From Myxocyprinus asiaticus (taxonomy: Eukaryota; Chordata; Actinopteri; Cypriniformes; Catostomidae), in the NCBI RefSeq assembly GCF_019703515.2, contig NC_059388.1, positions 3,933,979 through 3,997,978 on the forward strand: a DNA stretch of 64,000 bases, given 5' to 3'. The translations under genes and the position numbers were made by a program. Numbering within the stretch: the stretch's first letter is position 1; the number at the start of each line of letters is the position of its first letter. Of this stretch, positions 11,276-21,706 are shown piece after piece. Below the pieces are notes generated by a model, which did no database searches, was not told the origin of the DNA, and saw only the letters and a program-made list of their open reading frames with translations.

Positions 11276-12285
11276 ATGTATTTAGATAGAAGACAAAGGC
11301 AGGCCTTACACAGTCGTAAAACCTAACTCAGCCCCCACACACCAAGTCGTAAATCTTACTGATAAAAATCACGCCAAAATCAAACAAAGGGAGTCCAAAA
11401 CAGACTACAAATCCCATGAAGCCTTGCTCACTAAAGGATCGAACTCTCAACTTCTATTGGATGAGGCACACAACAGAACATCCCTCAAACCATGACATCA
11501 TCAGGAGTTGAAATACCACTGAAATGCTTCCGGGATTTGCTTCCAGCAACTTTGTTTGTCCTGTATAGACGCAGCTCATCGCTGCTCTCAGGTGCAACCT
11601 CGTGGCACAAGGAAGTAACGTCCGACTTGAAACTGTGGCCATACAATCTCCATCTCGCTGGATGAGTTGAGATTACTCTGTGTTCAACCGAACACTCTAA
11701 CGGATCCGAAGGAGACCGCTGAGCAATCCACATCTTCATCCGTTTGCCTGAAGAAGTGAAGAGATTAAAGATTTCTCTTCCATCTTCAAGTCGACATTTC
11801 TGAGTTCTCCGCCAGCCCGCCGAGAATCAACAGCCGTGCCCGCCGACAGAGCGAGGAAACGGCCTCCCGTCATCACCCGAGCCTCAAGGAACCAGGTCGG
11901 AGTTAAAGGACGGAGGAAAACACATTCTACCTGTGTCCTCATGCGATTCAAGTAAGAGGTTTATGTCTGGGCAGAGATAGAATATTATAGTGTGTTATTC
12001 TTGTGTTTCAAGGTTTTTGCTTGTACAGTTTACGGACTGCCATGTCCGCTCATTATTAATACTCAGGGTATTAATTATCACAAATTTGTTTTGCTGTATT
12101 GTGGTCCAACCAAACTGGACTGTTGTGCATTTTCGCCATCGCGGGTGAAACCGGCAAACTGAGTTATCCATTAAAGAGTCAAAGAATGCGGGACTTTTAC
12201 TAACAGCTGCTTTCTCTCCCACGATCGCGAAATCGGCTTTAGGGCCGTCACTTAATTCTCTCTCTCTCTCTCTCTCTCGTACTAA

Positions 12286-12323
<38 letters not shown>

Positions 12324-12890
12324 CTTATGTGTTATAGGATTATTTTATTTCCATATCTAATCATATCACTGTTTAGTTTGTAGTTGTAAGACTGCATTGT
12401 ATTAATTATTAATTGATATTACTGCATAAATAAACTTTGTTTATATTACAAATAGAAGTGTTTTGTTTTGTTTTGCATACGCCTGTGTCATGCTGCCGGG
12501 ATGTCAGTGCTCGGATTCAAACCTTCATTCGTTGTTTTTTTCCCAAAAATCGATATTCTTCGGATGTCGATTTTCCTAAGAAAACAATCTAATATTGAGA
12601 CTGTTTACTATCTGGTTATTAGTCCCTGATTCCAGGGTGGTGCCCTGTCAATGTTAATCCTTATTAATATTCTATTGATTTTTGATAATTGATAATTATC
12701 TTTGATGATTGTTGAATTTGAATGATCAGTAAGCTAGTGTTAATTTTAATTAATGTTTCATCGATGTTAACAATTAACTATTATCTTTGATAATTGTTGA
12801 TTTAAAGGATTAAAAAAGCTAACATTGATTCTCATCAATGTTCTATTGATTTTAATAATTAATAATTATCTTTGATGGTCATTATCTCTC
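11276..12890. other. Unidentified insertion between DIRS terminal repeat and gag
   Basis: In DIRS relatives the gag-like frame follows the terminal repeat by only a few hundred bases; here about 1.6 kb of unrelated sequence intervenes. It holds a (CT)n tract at about 12256-12279, a (CA)n tract at about 12286-12322, a possible AATAAA polyadenylation signal near 12428, and a degenerate AT-rich repeat at 12655-12890 built on TAATTATCTTTGAT. It may be a solo LTR or another non-coding element, but no terminal repeats or target duplication were resolved. Confidence 0.5.
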
Positions 12891-12899
12891 AACTTCGGA

Positions 12900-14290
12900 T
12901 GGTCATGATCGCTGTCTTTTGTGTCTGGGCGCAACCCACATGGAGGCAGTGTTTGTGAATGGTTCATGTTCTCACTGCGAGAACATGACCATGGCAACGT
13001 TGCGGTCGTGGGGAGCCGCCATTGCCAGCACTGGGGGCGATTTGGGGACCCCAATGGGATCGTCTCTGCCGGGTATCCCATTCCCCAGCATGCTCGTCTG
13101 CCCCAGTCGGTCTTTCGGATGAGTTCGCCGGCTCGTCTCATGGCGAGTCTGGCTTCTCGATCGGAGCCCGCGAAGATGATGAGCTCTCAAGTGCAGCATC
13201 GGAGAGCGGGCTTGTCCAGTCGGATGCAGAAGCCTCAGCTGGGCTTCCCCCTTCAGGGACGATCACCCAGTCACAGGCCGATGCCAAAATGATGGACATG
13301 CTTTCCCGGGCGGCCGCGAGCGTCGGGTTAGAGTGGAACCCTCCGCTCTCCCCTGAACCCTTGCGGCTTGATGATTGGTTTCTGGGCGCTGCTCAAAGCA
13401 GCCATGCCCCGCTCCAGTGCCATTCTTCCCGGAAGTGCATGAGGAGCTGACGAAGTCATGGGAGGCACCTTTTACTGCCCGGCCCCGACTCCGCAGTTCC
13501 CCCGCTCTCACTACCATCGATGGCGGGGCGGCCAAGGGCTATACGTCGATTCCCCCAGTGGATAAGGCGCTCGCGGTGCACCTATGCCCGCAGAGCGCCG
13601 CCACCTGGCATGGATGCCCTAAGCACCCGTTCAAGCCCCGTAGGCTCACGTCGTCCCTGACGGGTAAAGCCTACAGTGCTGCTGGACAAGCCGCCTCTGC
13701 CCTGCATGCCATGGCTCTCCTGCAGGTCCACCAAGCCAAGGCGCTGAAAGAACTGCGCGAGGGTAGTTCCGCCTCAGATTTGATGCAGGGACTGTGCTCG
13801 GCGACCGACCTCGGGCGGATAATGGCCACACTAGTGGTCCAGGAGAGCCACCTTTGGCTCAACCTGGCCGAGATGGGCGAGGCCAACAAGACACAGTTCC
13901 TTGCTGCCCCCATTTCCCAGGCGGGCCTATTCGGCGACACCGTTGAGGACTTTGCCCAGCAGTTTTCGATGGTGAAGCAGTAGACGGAGGCAATCCGGCA
14001 CATCCTGCCCTGGTGCGGCTCATGATCCCACACCCCGTCTGCTCGTCACCAAGGGCGTCCCCCTGTGGTGACTGCACCGGCTCCACCACAGCCCACCCCT
14101 TCGGCCCTTCCCCAGCGTGGAGCCCACCGCAGGAAGCCGACGCCACCTGTCTCACAGCCGGCGCTGAAGAACCCACGGAGGTCCTCGAAGCACTCACGTG
14201 GAGCTGGTAAGAAGACCACTCCATCTCCCGGTGGAGGGCCGGGTGGAAAATCTTTTGTTGTCTTTTTGTTTGATTTCGCCGCATGCCCAA
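12900..14290 (+). pseudogene. DIRS gag-like ORF1
   Basis: The N-terminal part carries a cysteine/histidine cluster, 'CLGATHMEAVF...CSHCENM', at about 12920-12985, typical of fish DIRS ORF1. The frame then shifts near 13120 to '...DMLSRAAASVGLEWNPPL...' and again near 13420 to 'FPEVHEELTKSWEAPF', 'KAYSAAGQAASALHAMALLQ' and 'GLFGDTVEDFAQQF', ending in a stop at 13981. A basic proline-rich tail (14065-14290) follows in another frame. The protein is thought to coat the retroelement RNA. Copy B lacks this region entirely. Several frameshifts rule out function. Confidence 0.8.
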
Positions 14291-14559
14291 GTGGCTGTGG
14301 TACCCAACAATTCAGCAAAAGAGCGGCTTCCTTCCTCCCTGGGTCACATACCCAGTGTGTACGGTCGTCACCACGACTACCATCCACGGGCTTTTTCTTG
14401 CAGGATTGGCACTCCAGCGGTGGCCTTTCAGCCCCTGAGTGCCCAGCTGTGGCACACAGCTGCCCCCGATGTGGCAGTCTCCACAGGTTACGAGGACAGG
14501 CCTCTTCCTCCCCTGTCCCAGGCTGTTCCGGGGGTGGTCACAAGGAGCCAGGTAAGTGC

Positions 14560-16396
14560 TTCGATGTCCCTAGACTCAGCACGGCCACGAGGCTCCACCT
14601 GCCGGTACGTTCGACGACGTTGTCCCCTTTGTTCCCCTCGCGCGAATTTGGATGCGTGGCTCTCGCTTTCCAATCCGTCGCAATGGCTGATCCGGATCGT
14701 CCGACTTGGCTATGCGATTCAGTTTGCCAGGCGCCCACCCAGGTTCAGCGGTATTCACTTCACCTTGGTGAAGGGCGAAAACGCTGCCACTCTGCGCGCG
14801 GAGATCGCTACCCTCCTATGGAAGGACGCGATAGAACCTGTCCCTCCAGCCGAGATGAAGAAAGGGTTTTACAGCCCCTACTTCATCGTACCGAAAAAAG
14901 GCGGTGGGTTGCGGCGAGTACTGAACCGGGCTTTACACAGACTCCAGTTCAAGATGCTGATGCAAAAACGCATTCTGACAAGCGTCCGGCATCAAGATTG
15001 GTTCGCGGCGGTAGACCTGAAAGATGCATACTTCCACGTTTCGATCCTTCCTCGACACAGACCCTTCCTGCGGTTCGCGTTCGAGGGTCAGGCGTATCAG
15101 TACAAAGTCCTCCCTTTTGGCCTGTCCCTGTCTCCTCGCGTCTTTGTGAAGATTGCAGAGGCTGCCCTTGCCCCGTTAAGGGACTTTGGTGCTCTCACAC
15201 CTCAGCCGACTAGGGCTTCGGGTCAACTGGGAAAAGAGCAAGCTCCTCCCGGTTCAGAGCATCTCTTTTCTCGGATTGGAGTTGGACTCAGTCTCCTTGA
15301 CGGTGCGCCTTATGAACAAGCGCACCCAGTCAGTGCTGACCTGTTTGAAGGCGTTCAAACAGGGAACAGCGGTTCCACTAAAACTTTTTCAGAGGCTCCT
15401 GGGGCATATGGCATCCTCGGCGGTGGCCACCCCGCTCGGCTGCTTCAGCACTAGCTCCAGACTCGAGTCCCGAGATGGGCATGGCGCCACAGGACACATC
15501 GCGTGGCCATCACGTCGGTCTGTCACTGTCTTTTCAGCCCTTGGACCGACCTCTCCTTTCTACGAGCAGGTGTTCCTCTAGAACTGGTCTCCAGGCACGT
15601 CGTGGTCACGACAGAGGCCTCCAAAACAGGCTGGGGCACTGTTTGCAATGGGCACGCAGCCGCCGGCCTCTGGATGGGCCCGCGACTGCACTGGCACATC
15701 AACTGCCTCGAGTTGTTGCCAATTCTGCTCACCCTGCAGAGGTTCTGGCCGTTGATCCAGGGCAAGCACATGTTAGTTCGGACAGACAGCATGGCAATGG
15801 TAGCATATGTCAACCGTGGTCTGCACTCTCGTTGTATGTCACAACTCACCTGCCGTCTCCTCCTCTGGAGTCAACAGCACTTCAAGTCGCTGCGAGCCAC
15901 TCACATCCTGGGCAACCTCAACACTACAGTGGACGCGCTGTCATGGCAGGTTACCCTCAGGGGAAAGTGGAGACTCCACCCTCAGGTGGTCCAGCTGATT
16001 TGGAGTCGATTCGGACGGGCACAGGTGGACCTGTTCGCCTCCCAAGAATCCTCCCACTGCCCGCTCTGGTACGCCCTCACCGAGGCTCCCCTCAGCATAG
16101 ACACGCTGGCACACAGCTGGCCCCCTGGCCTACGCAAATATGCGTTTCCCCCAGTGAGCCTGCTTGCACAGACCCTCTGCAAGGTCAGGGAGGACGAGGA
16201 GCAGGTCGTCCTGGTAGCACCCTACTGGCCCACCCAGATGTGGTTCTCGGACCTCACGCTTCTTGTGACAGCTCCCCCCTGGCAAATTCCCCTGAGGAAG
16301 GACCTTCTTTCTCAGGGACAGGGCACCCTCTGGCACCCGCGCCCAGACCTCTGGAATCTCCATGTCTGGCTCCTGGACGGGATGCGGAAGACCTAA
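14560..16396 (+). pseudogene. DIRS reverse transcriptase-RNase H
   Basis: RT starts near 14650 ('LDAWLSLSNPSQW', 'GYAIQFARRPPRFSGI'). It includes 'GFYSPYFIVPKKGGGLR' and motif A 'AVDLKDAYFHV' (about 15010-15045), then 'LPFGLSLSPRVF'. The next expected box, YLDD, is missing: a deletion near 15175-15190 joins 'LAPLRDF' directly to 'VLSHLSRLGLRVNWEKSK' in another frame. RNase H follows (15503-16396) with 'VVTTEASKTGWG', 'CLELLPILL' and 'VRTDSMAMVAYVNR'. The first catalytic Asp (TTDAS in copy B) is Glu here. The frame ends with a stop at 16394-16396. The enzyme is dead on several counts. Confidence 0.85.
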
Positions 16397-17290
16397 GCGG
16401 TCTACCACCCGTGGTGGTAGACACGATCACTCAGGCTAGGGCCCCCTCTACGAGGCACCTGTATGCCTTTAAGTGGTGTCTGTTCGCTAAGTGGTGTTCT
16501 TCCCGACGCGAAGTCCCCCAGAGATGCACAGTTGGATCAGTGCTTTCCTTCCTGCAGGAGAGGTTGGAAGGGAGGCTGTCCCCTTCCACTTTGAAGGTGT
16601 ACATTGCTGCCCTAGCAGCACACCACGACGCAGTCGACGGTAAGTCCTTAGGGAAGCACGACCTGATCATCAGGTTCTAAGAGGCGCCAGGAGGCTGAAT
16701 CCCTCCAGATCGCACCTCATTTCCTCATCGGACCTCTCTGTAGTTCTTCAGGTTCTACAGAGAGCCCCCTTTGAGCCTTTGCAGTCAGCCGAGCTTAAGG
16801 CACTCTCCTTGAAGACTGCCCTCCTGACTGCACTCACTTCCATCAAGAGGGTAGATTACCTGCAAGCGATCTCTGTCAGTGAAACGTGCCTGGAGTTCAG
16901 TCCAGATTACTCTCATGTGATTCTGAGACCCTGACCAGGCTATGTGCCCAAGGTTCCCACCACCCCTTTAGGGACCAGGTGGTGAACCTGCAAGCACTGC
17001 CCTAGGAGGAGGCAGACCCAGCCCTGTCGTCGCTGTGTCCAGTGTGCACTTTACGCATCTATTTGGATTGCACACAGAGCTTTAGAATCTCTGAGCAGCT
17101 CTTTGTCTGCTTTGGTGCACAGTGGAAAGGAAGCACTGTCCCAAGCAGAGGATCACCCACTGGCTCATTGACACCATAACTATGGCATATGTCGCCAAGG
17201 ACATGCCGCCCCTGGTAGGGCTACAAGCCCATTCTACCAGGGGTGTAGCAGCTCCCTGGGCCCTGGCCAGTTGGATAATCCCCCTTCTTT
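16395..17290 (+). pseudogene. DIRS tyrosine recombinase, C-terminus deleted
   Basis: The N-terminal core-binding part is readable to 16680: 'ARAPSTRHLYAFKWCLFAKW', 'SVLSFLQERLEG', 'LSPSTLKVYIAALAAHH'. The catalytic part follows in broken frames, with 'HSTRGVAA' near 17230-17250 (the His-x-x-Arg of the active site). Right after 'WALA' the sequence jumps to 'GGATAATCCCCC', which in copy B lies about 600 bp further on. The deletion removes the segment with the nucleophilic Tyr (FVRFYNL in copy B). Function would be integration of circular DIRS DNA. This copy cannot do it. Confidence 0.8.
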
Positions 17291-17521
17291 TTTAGGGAGT
17301 GGAAACAAAGAAGGGGAAAAGAGGCCACGACTGGGTTAAGCCTGTCTCTGTCTTTTGGGTAGTCGACTTGTCCCTAAAAAGGGCTGTTCGACACTCATAT
17401 CTATGTTGGGGGAGGTAACGTGTCGACCTGGTGTGCTGGCTATGAGGCACACAGTAGTCTGCCCACCACACACCGCCAGTTCACGTAACACTGTTCAGCC
17501 AGTTGTGGCATTTCGTATAGG

Positions 17522-17630
17522 GACCCCTAGTGTCACTACATCGACACAACATCGAGTGAGTGACAGATAGGGAACGTCCTGGTTACTTGTGTAACCTCCA
17601 TTCCCTGATGGAGGGAACGAGACATTGTGT
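17522..17630 (+). repeat. DIRS copy A internal complementary region (ICR)
   Basis: The left half (17522-17574) is the inverse of the element's left end, from the terminal repeat out to GGGAAC. The right half (about 17580-17630) is the inverse of the element's right end (GGTTACTTGTGTAACCTCC..). In DIRS elements this region templates joining of the two ends into a circle. The centre reads GGAACGTCCTGG here and GGAACGTCATGG in copy B, giving the expected circle junction ..CCATGAC-GTT-CCC... Confidence 0.8.
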
Positions 17631-17669
17631 CCCTCCTGCCACAATGCTGAACTACCCGCTGAAATGGCC

Positions 17670-17903
17670 GGACCTTATATCGGCTCCTTAGCATAAAACC
17701 TGAATGAGTGGTTGCATACCAGCTCCTTTTATACCCGTATGTCCAGGGGAGTGGCATGCAAATACCACTCGCCAATTTTCATTGGCCTTTTATCAAAGAC
17801 CAGAGGTGTCTTGGGCTCCCAAGAGTGACCCCTAGTGTCACTACATCGACACAACTTCTCGTTCCCTCCATCAGGGAACGGAGGTTACACAAGTAACCAT
17901 GAT
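17670..17903 (-). repeat. DIRS copy A right terminal repeat
   Basis: It is inverted relative to the left repeat and includes the TATAAAAGG box (as CCTTTTATA near 17726-17734) and the block GACCCCTAGTGTCACTAC at about 17827-17845. The outer end (17855-17903) is a short palindrome-rich extension, CGTTCCCTCCATCAGGGAAC, ending AGTAACCATGAT before the GTT core. Confidence 0.85.
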
Positions 17904-18235
17904 GTTCTCTAGAGGAAGGTAAGCTGCACCCATGTGCTTTCTCCCGACGCCTCTCTGCCACGGAGTGCAATTATGATGTGGGCAACCGAGAGTTGCTAGT
18001 CATCAAACTGGCATTGGAAACATGCCACCACTGGCTGGAGGGGACAACACAGCCTTTTCTCATCTGGACTGATCATAAAAATCTAGAGTTCATCTGAGAA
18101 GCCAAGAGAGTGAACCCTCGTCAAGCCAGATGGGCCTTGTTTTTCACTAGATTTCAATTTACCTTGTCTTATCGCCCTGGATCAAAGAACGGAAAAGCTG
18201 ATGCCCTCTCTTGTCAGTTTTCTCCATAAAAAGGA
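17904..18235 (+). pseudogene. Gypsy RNase H, second half
   Basis: Immediately after the DIRS right end the gypsy RNase H continues: '[20 protein letters not shown]', '[18 protein letters not shown]', '[13 protein letters not shown]', then a stop at 18096-18098, then '[20 protein letters not shown]', 'KNGKADALS'. The frame is in register with the part ending at 10924 once the insertion is ignored. RNase H removes the RNA strand during reverse transcription. Confidence 0.85.
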
Positions 18236-19164
18236 AACCAGAAGCCAAAGAGTTTCATACCTGAAAGGTGCATCATCGCTCCGGTGCAATGGAACTTAGA
18301 GGAAAGAGTGCGGCAAGCTTACCAGATGGAACCACCTCCATATGAGGTCCCAGAGGGAAGGTTGTTTTTAACCTATTCTATGCATCCAGACGTTCTTCAG
18401 TGGGGCCACTCTTCTAAAATGGCAGGCCATCCAGGAGTTGAATTGACCATTGACCACCTCCAACAACACTTCTGATGGCCACAGATGACTAAAGAGGTCA
18501 AGGAGTTTGTAGCAGCCTGCTCAGTGTGTGCTAGAGAAAAGTCCCTCCTTCATAGGCCATTTGGCCTCCCCCTTCCCATTCCCCACCGACCTTGGTCCCA
18601 TATATCTATGGACTTTATTTCAGGTCTGCCAGACTCTCTGGGAAACACCAGAGAGTCTGGAAATGTTCTCCAAGGCTGTTCATTTTGTGTCATTGAGAAA
18701 ACTCCCCACTGCTAAACAGACAGCTGAAATTGTGATGAGAGAGGTGGTTTGTTACCATGGAGTTCCTTCAGATATTGTCTCTGACAGAGGCCCCCAATTT
18801 GCATCTCTGTTATGTAAGTATTTCTGGTCTCAGTTGGATGTTTCATATCTAAGAGTCCATCTACCTGGAGTACTAACCTGATGTGGGCAGAGCTCGCACA
18901 TAACCAGTTGAAAACTGTAGCAATGGGCATGTCTCCGTTTGAGGTTCAGTGGGGTTATTCACCTGTTATGTTCCCTTCTCAGCAGATCACTGTTGCAGTT
19001 CCTTCGGCTGAGGCAGTGGTGACCAGAATGAGGAGATTCTGGAGAAAGACTCACCAGACACTCATTAAGTCCACACAACAGTGTGTCAAACAGGCCAACA
19101 GGAGATGCCGACCAGCCCCGGTTTTCCGACCAGGACAGCGAGTGTGGCTTTCACATTCTCCACC
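18236..19164 (+). pseudogene. Gypsy integrase, internally deleted
   Basis: The HHCC zinc-binding domain is at about 18400-18545 ('HSSKMAGHPGVELTIDHLQQ', stop at 18474, '[13 protein letters not shown]'). The core follows with '[13 protein letters not shown]' (first catalytic Asp) and '[12 protein letters not shown]' (second Asp, about 18773-18805). The sequence then jumps from 'YLRVHLPG' to 'WAELAHNQLKTVAMGMSPFE', so the segment with the catalytic Glu is missing. The C-terminal part reaches 'FRPGQRVWLS' and is cut at about 19164 by a DIRS terminal fragment. The gypsy 3' LTR is gone. Confidence 0.85.
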
Positions 19165-19440
19165 CCGGACATACGGGTATAAAAGGAGATGGCGTGCACC
19201 ACTCATTCAGACTTGTTCTTCGGAGGCGAGCGCATGTGTGTGTTCGTCCTGTCACCTTGCTATCGCTGCTGGAATTACGGCGCATATCAGCAGTCACCCT
19301 CGCATGGTCGAGTGTTTGTGCTTCCCCTGGGTGCTTCGGTGGCTGAGTCTACAGGTGTTAAAAGAGTATATTTCTGCCCGGTAGAGTTCAAGAGCGAGGC
19401 AGGCGATCCTCCTCAGGGCGGATTTAATATCTCATTATCT
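19165..19440 (+). mobile_element. DIRS terminal-repeat fragment
   Basis: The sequence starts inside the left terminal repeat at CCGGACATACGGGTATAAAA, matching 11060-11079 almost exactly. It continues through a diverged leader ending in CCCCTGGGTGCTTCGG, as at 11236-11251. There is no internal coding sequence and no outer end. It represents another DIRS subfamily: the leader differs strongly from copy A over 11110-11230. Confidence 0.75.
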
Positions 19441-20397
19441 CGTTAGCTCGTTATTTAATATCGAGTTATCGGTCACAGCATTGGAGGGTTAGCTGTATCT
19501 CTACAATTCTTTGTCTTATCGAAACGAAACTTGAAATGTATCATTCCAACCGGGATCTAAGCATCCTTGCTGAGCTTCATGACAGCACCACCTATTGGTC
19601 AAGAAATCCCCTAAATGGATATTTATGCTTAGAACCTTTGAACATTTTGTCCTAAAATTATGCTCGACTTTTCAAGGTCCGCCATTTAGAATTTTAACTG
19701 ATTTTTTTTTTACCTCTTAAACACTTTGTCACACCAAAACAAAACTTGGTGACAATGCAGCATAATGATCAAAATAAGTAATACAACTGGTCTTTGAGCG
19801 CATGAGAACACAATCTTATGAGAACACAACCGCATATGGGATGCAGAAGCAATGCAAACTGTAGGCTATATAACAAACACCAACTAATCAAAGAATATGC
19901 CTTAAAAATTAATTAAATCAATTAATTAAATTGATAATATAACTGCTTCATTCTGTTCTGAGTGATTTTTAAAGCATGGTCAGAGTAATATAACAGCTAA
20001 TGTATTTATAACTAAATACATCTGGGAAATTTATCCAAATAAAAGTCATTTGCAATCATTGTATTATGGAATTTATCATTGAATCTCAACTGGTATGAAC
20101 TATCATCAGTGAATGAAACTCATGTAAATGAGATGGCCAGACTGCTGAAGGTTATATATGTTTAATTTATTATTCAGGAGCTGAGTTTAGCTACAATTTG
20201 AAAGGAAAAATATATATTTAGTGGCAAATTTCAGCAAATTATAACACTGAGACGTTACGTTAGCACCAAAAATAATATTTATTAATTTAATAAATTGAAA
20301 GCCCTAAAAAAAAATTACTTCCCTTGAATAATTCTCTGCACGTAGGCGTGCTAAACGCTGTAACCGGAAACGCCTGAGCCACACTACATAGAAGGCA
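19441..20397. other. Unassigned repeat-like sequence
   Basis: No gene. Phrases such as 'CATGACAGCACCACCTATTGG' and 'TTCAAGGTCCGCCATTT' resemble the non-coding repeats around 38-42 kb, but ends were not found. Confidence 0.3.
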
Positions 20398-21059
20398 GAA
20401 GCAGTTGTGCAAGTAGTCCATACCATCCCAACGGTGAAGCATGGTGGTGGTAGCATCATGCTGTGGGGGTGTTTTTCAGTGGCAGGGACTGGGGGACTGG
20501 TCAGGTTTGAAGGAAAGCTGAATGCAGCAAAATACAGAGATATCTTTCATGAAAACCTGGTACAGAGTGCTCAGGACCTCAGACTGGGCCAAAGGTTCAC
20601 ATTCCAACAGGACAATGACCCAACAGGACAATGACCCTAAGCACACAGCCAAAACAATGCAAGAGTGGCTTAGGGACAACTCGGTGAATGTCCTTGAGTG
20701 GCCCAGACAGAGCCCGGACCTGAACCCAATCAAACATTTCTGGATAGACCTGAAAATGGCTGTCCACCGACGGTCTCCATCCAGCCTGACAGAGCTTGAG
20801 AGGATCTGCAGAGAAGAATGGCAGAAATCCCCAAATCCAGGAGTGCAAAGCTTGTCACATCATACCCAAAAAGACTTGAGGCTGTAATCGCTGCAAAAAG
20901 TGCTTCAACTTAGTACTGAGTTAAGGGTCTGAATACTTATGTCAATGTGATATTTCAGTTTTTTATGGGGTATAGGGTATGGAGTGTAGATTGATGTGAA
21001 AAAAAAAATAATTATTTTAAGCATTAAATTAGGGGTCTGAATACTTTCTGAATGCACTG
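20398..21059 (+). pseudogene. Tc1-like transposase C-terminal half with right TIR
   Basis: The element is 5'-truncated. It begins in the catalytic core ('[18 protein letters not shown]') and reads to the second catalytic Asp ('FTFQQDNDP'). There a perfect 16-bp tandem duplication (20605-20620 and 20621-20636) shifts the frame. It resumes as 'KHTAKTMQEWL', '[20 protein letters not shown]'; the catalytic Glu of 'PIEHLW' is Lys. The right terminal repeat ends GAATGCACTG at 21059, followed by TA. N-terminal DNA-binding domains and left TIR are missing. Confidence 0.85.
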
Positions 21060-21562
21060 TATATAAGGTTGAATCTCATGAAAAATATGCCTGTGTGTCA
21101 TGTGAATGTGAATGCCTTTTTACTTGTGTCAAAAGTAATTATTTTGGTCTCTTTATTTTCCTTGGGATGTGCGGATTCATACAATACATTAATTTTTTTT
21201 TTTTTTTTTAACACGCAATCTATAAAAGGAAACATACAAAAATATCAAAATATCATTGTTTTGGCTAACAGATACAGTAATGTTATAGTTCCGGTCCTGG
21301 ATGCTGATTGGTCAACAGCTGTGTTTTATTCATAATAAAGCACAACTCTGACCTCTTCATGGAACTTCTATTTATATCTCTCCACAGCATCCACAGCTGA
21401 CAGTTATTCTTGTTGCCTAGAAACGTTCTGTGTACTGTATACTACCAGGGACTATATTTTCTGGGGGAAGGATGGCTTTTTAATGATTTTACTTACAAAA
21501 TATAACATTTTAATGAGCATTTGTTTTATTATTATTTTTATTATGTGGTGACCATTTTATAA
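21060..21562. other. Unassigned AT-rich sequence
   Basis: No gene recognised. There is a T-run at about 21193-21210. Confidence 0.4.
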
Positions 21563-21706
21563 AAGCAATAAGGCACTCAAGGCTGTGCTATATTGTAAAC
21601 GTAGTATTAGCTAAAGGGGTTGCAGGTACTCCGCTTCGCATCATGCCTAACAACGCCTTTCAGCCATGACTATATATAGCATGGCCTCTCATGCCTTATT
21701 GCTTAA
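21563..21706. mobile_element. Small foldback/MITE-like hairpin element
   Basis: The left arm AAGCAATAAGGCACTCAAGG is the imperfect complement of the right arm ending CCTCTCATGCCTTATTGCTT, with arms of about 30 bp in a 144-bp unit. There is no coding capacity. The class is unknown. Confidence 0.55.

Larger units (their letters stand above)
10925..17903 (+). mobile_element. DIRS retrotransposon, copy A, inserted in gypsy RNase H
   Basis: The order is left inverted terminal repeat, gag-like ORF, RT-RNase H, tyrosine recombinase, internal complementary region (ICR), right inverted terminal repeat. This is the DIRS plan. Such elements integrate a circular DNA by a tyrosine recombinase and leave no target duplication. 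The left junction has GTT at 10925-10927 and the right junction has GTT at 17904-17906; counting GTT once restores the gypsy reading frame across the site. All three protein regions are damaged, and 11276-12890 is a further insertion. Confidence 0.85.

Noticed and set aside
12866..13292. Several overlapping ORFs on both strands around 13 kb
   Set aside because: Shadows of the DIRS gag-like gene; only the frames with the Cys/His cluster and downstream matches were kept.
14065..15213. 382-codon plus-strand ORF
   Set aside because: Its first part is the tail of DIRS ORF1, but most of it is the wrong frame over the RT; long because the DIRS coding DNA is GC-rich.
9008..19164. Endogenous retrovirus with envelope
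   Set aside because: The pol order and gag type are Ty3/gypsy and no envelope frame with signal peptide and membrane anchor was found.
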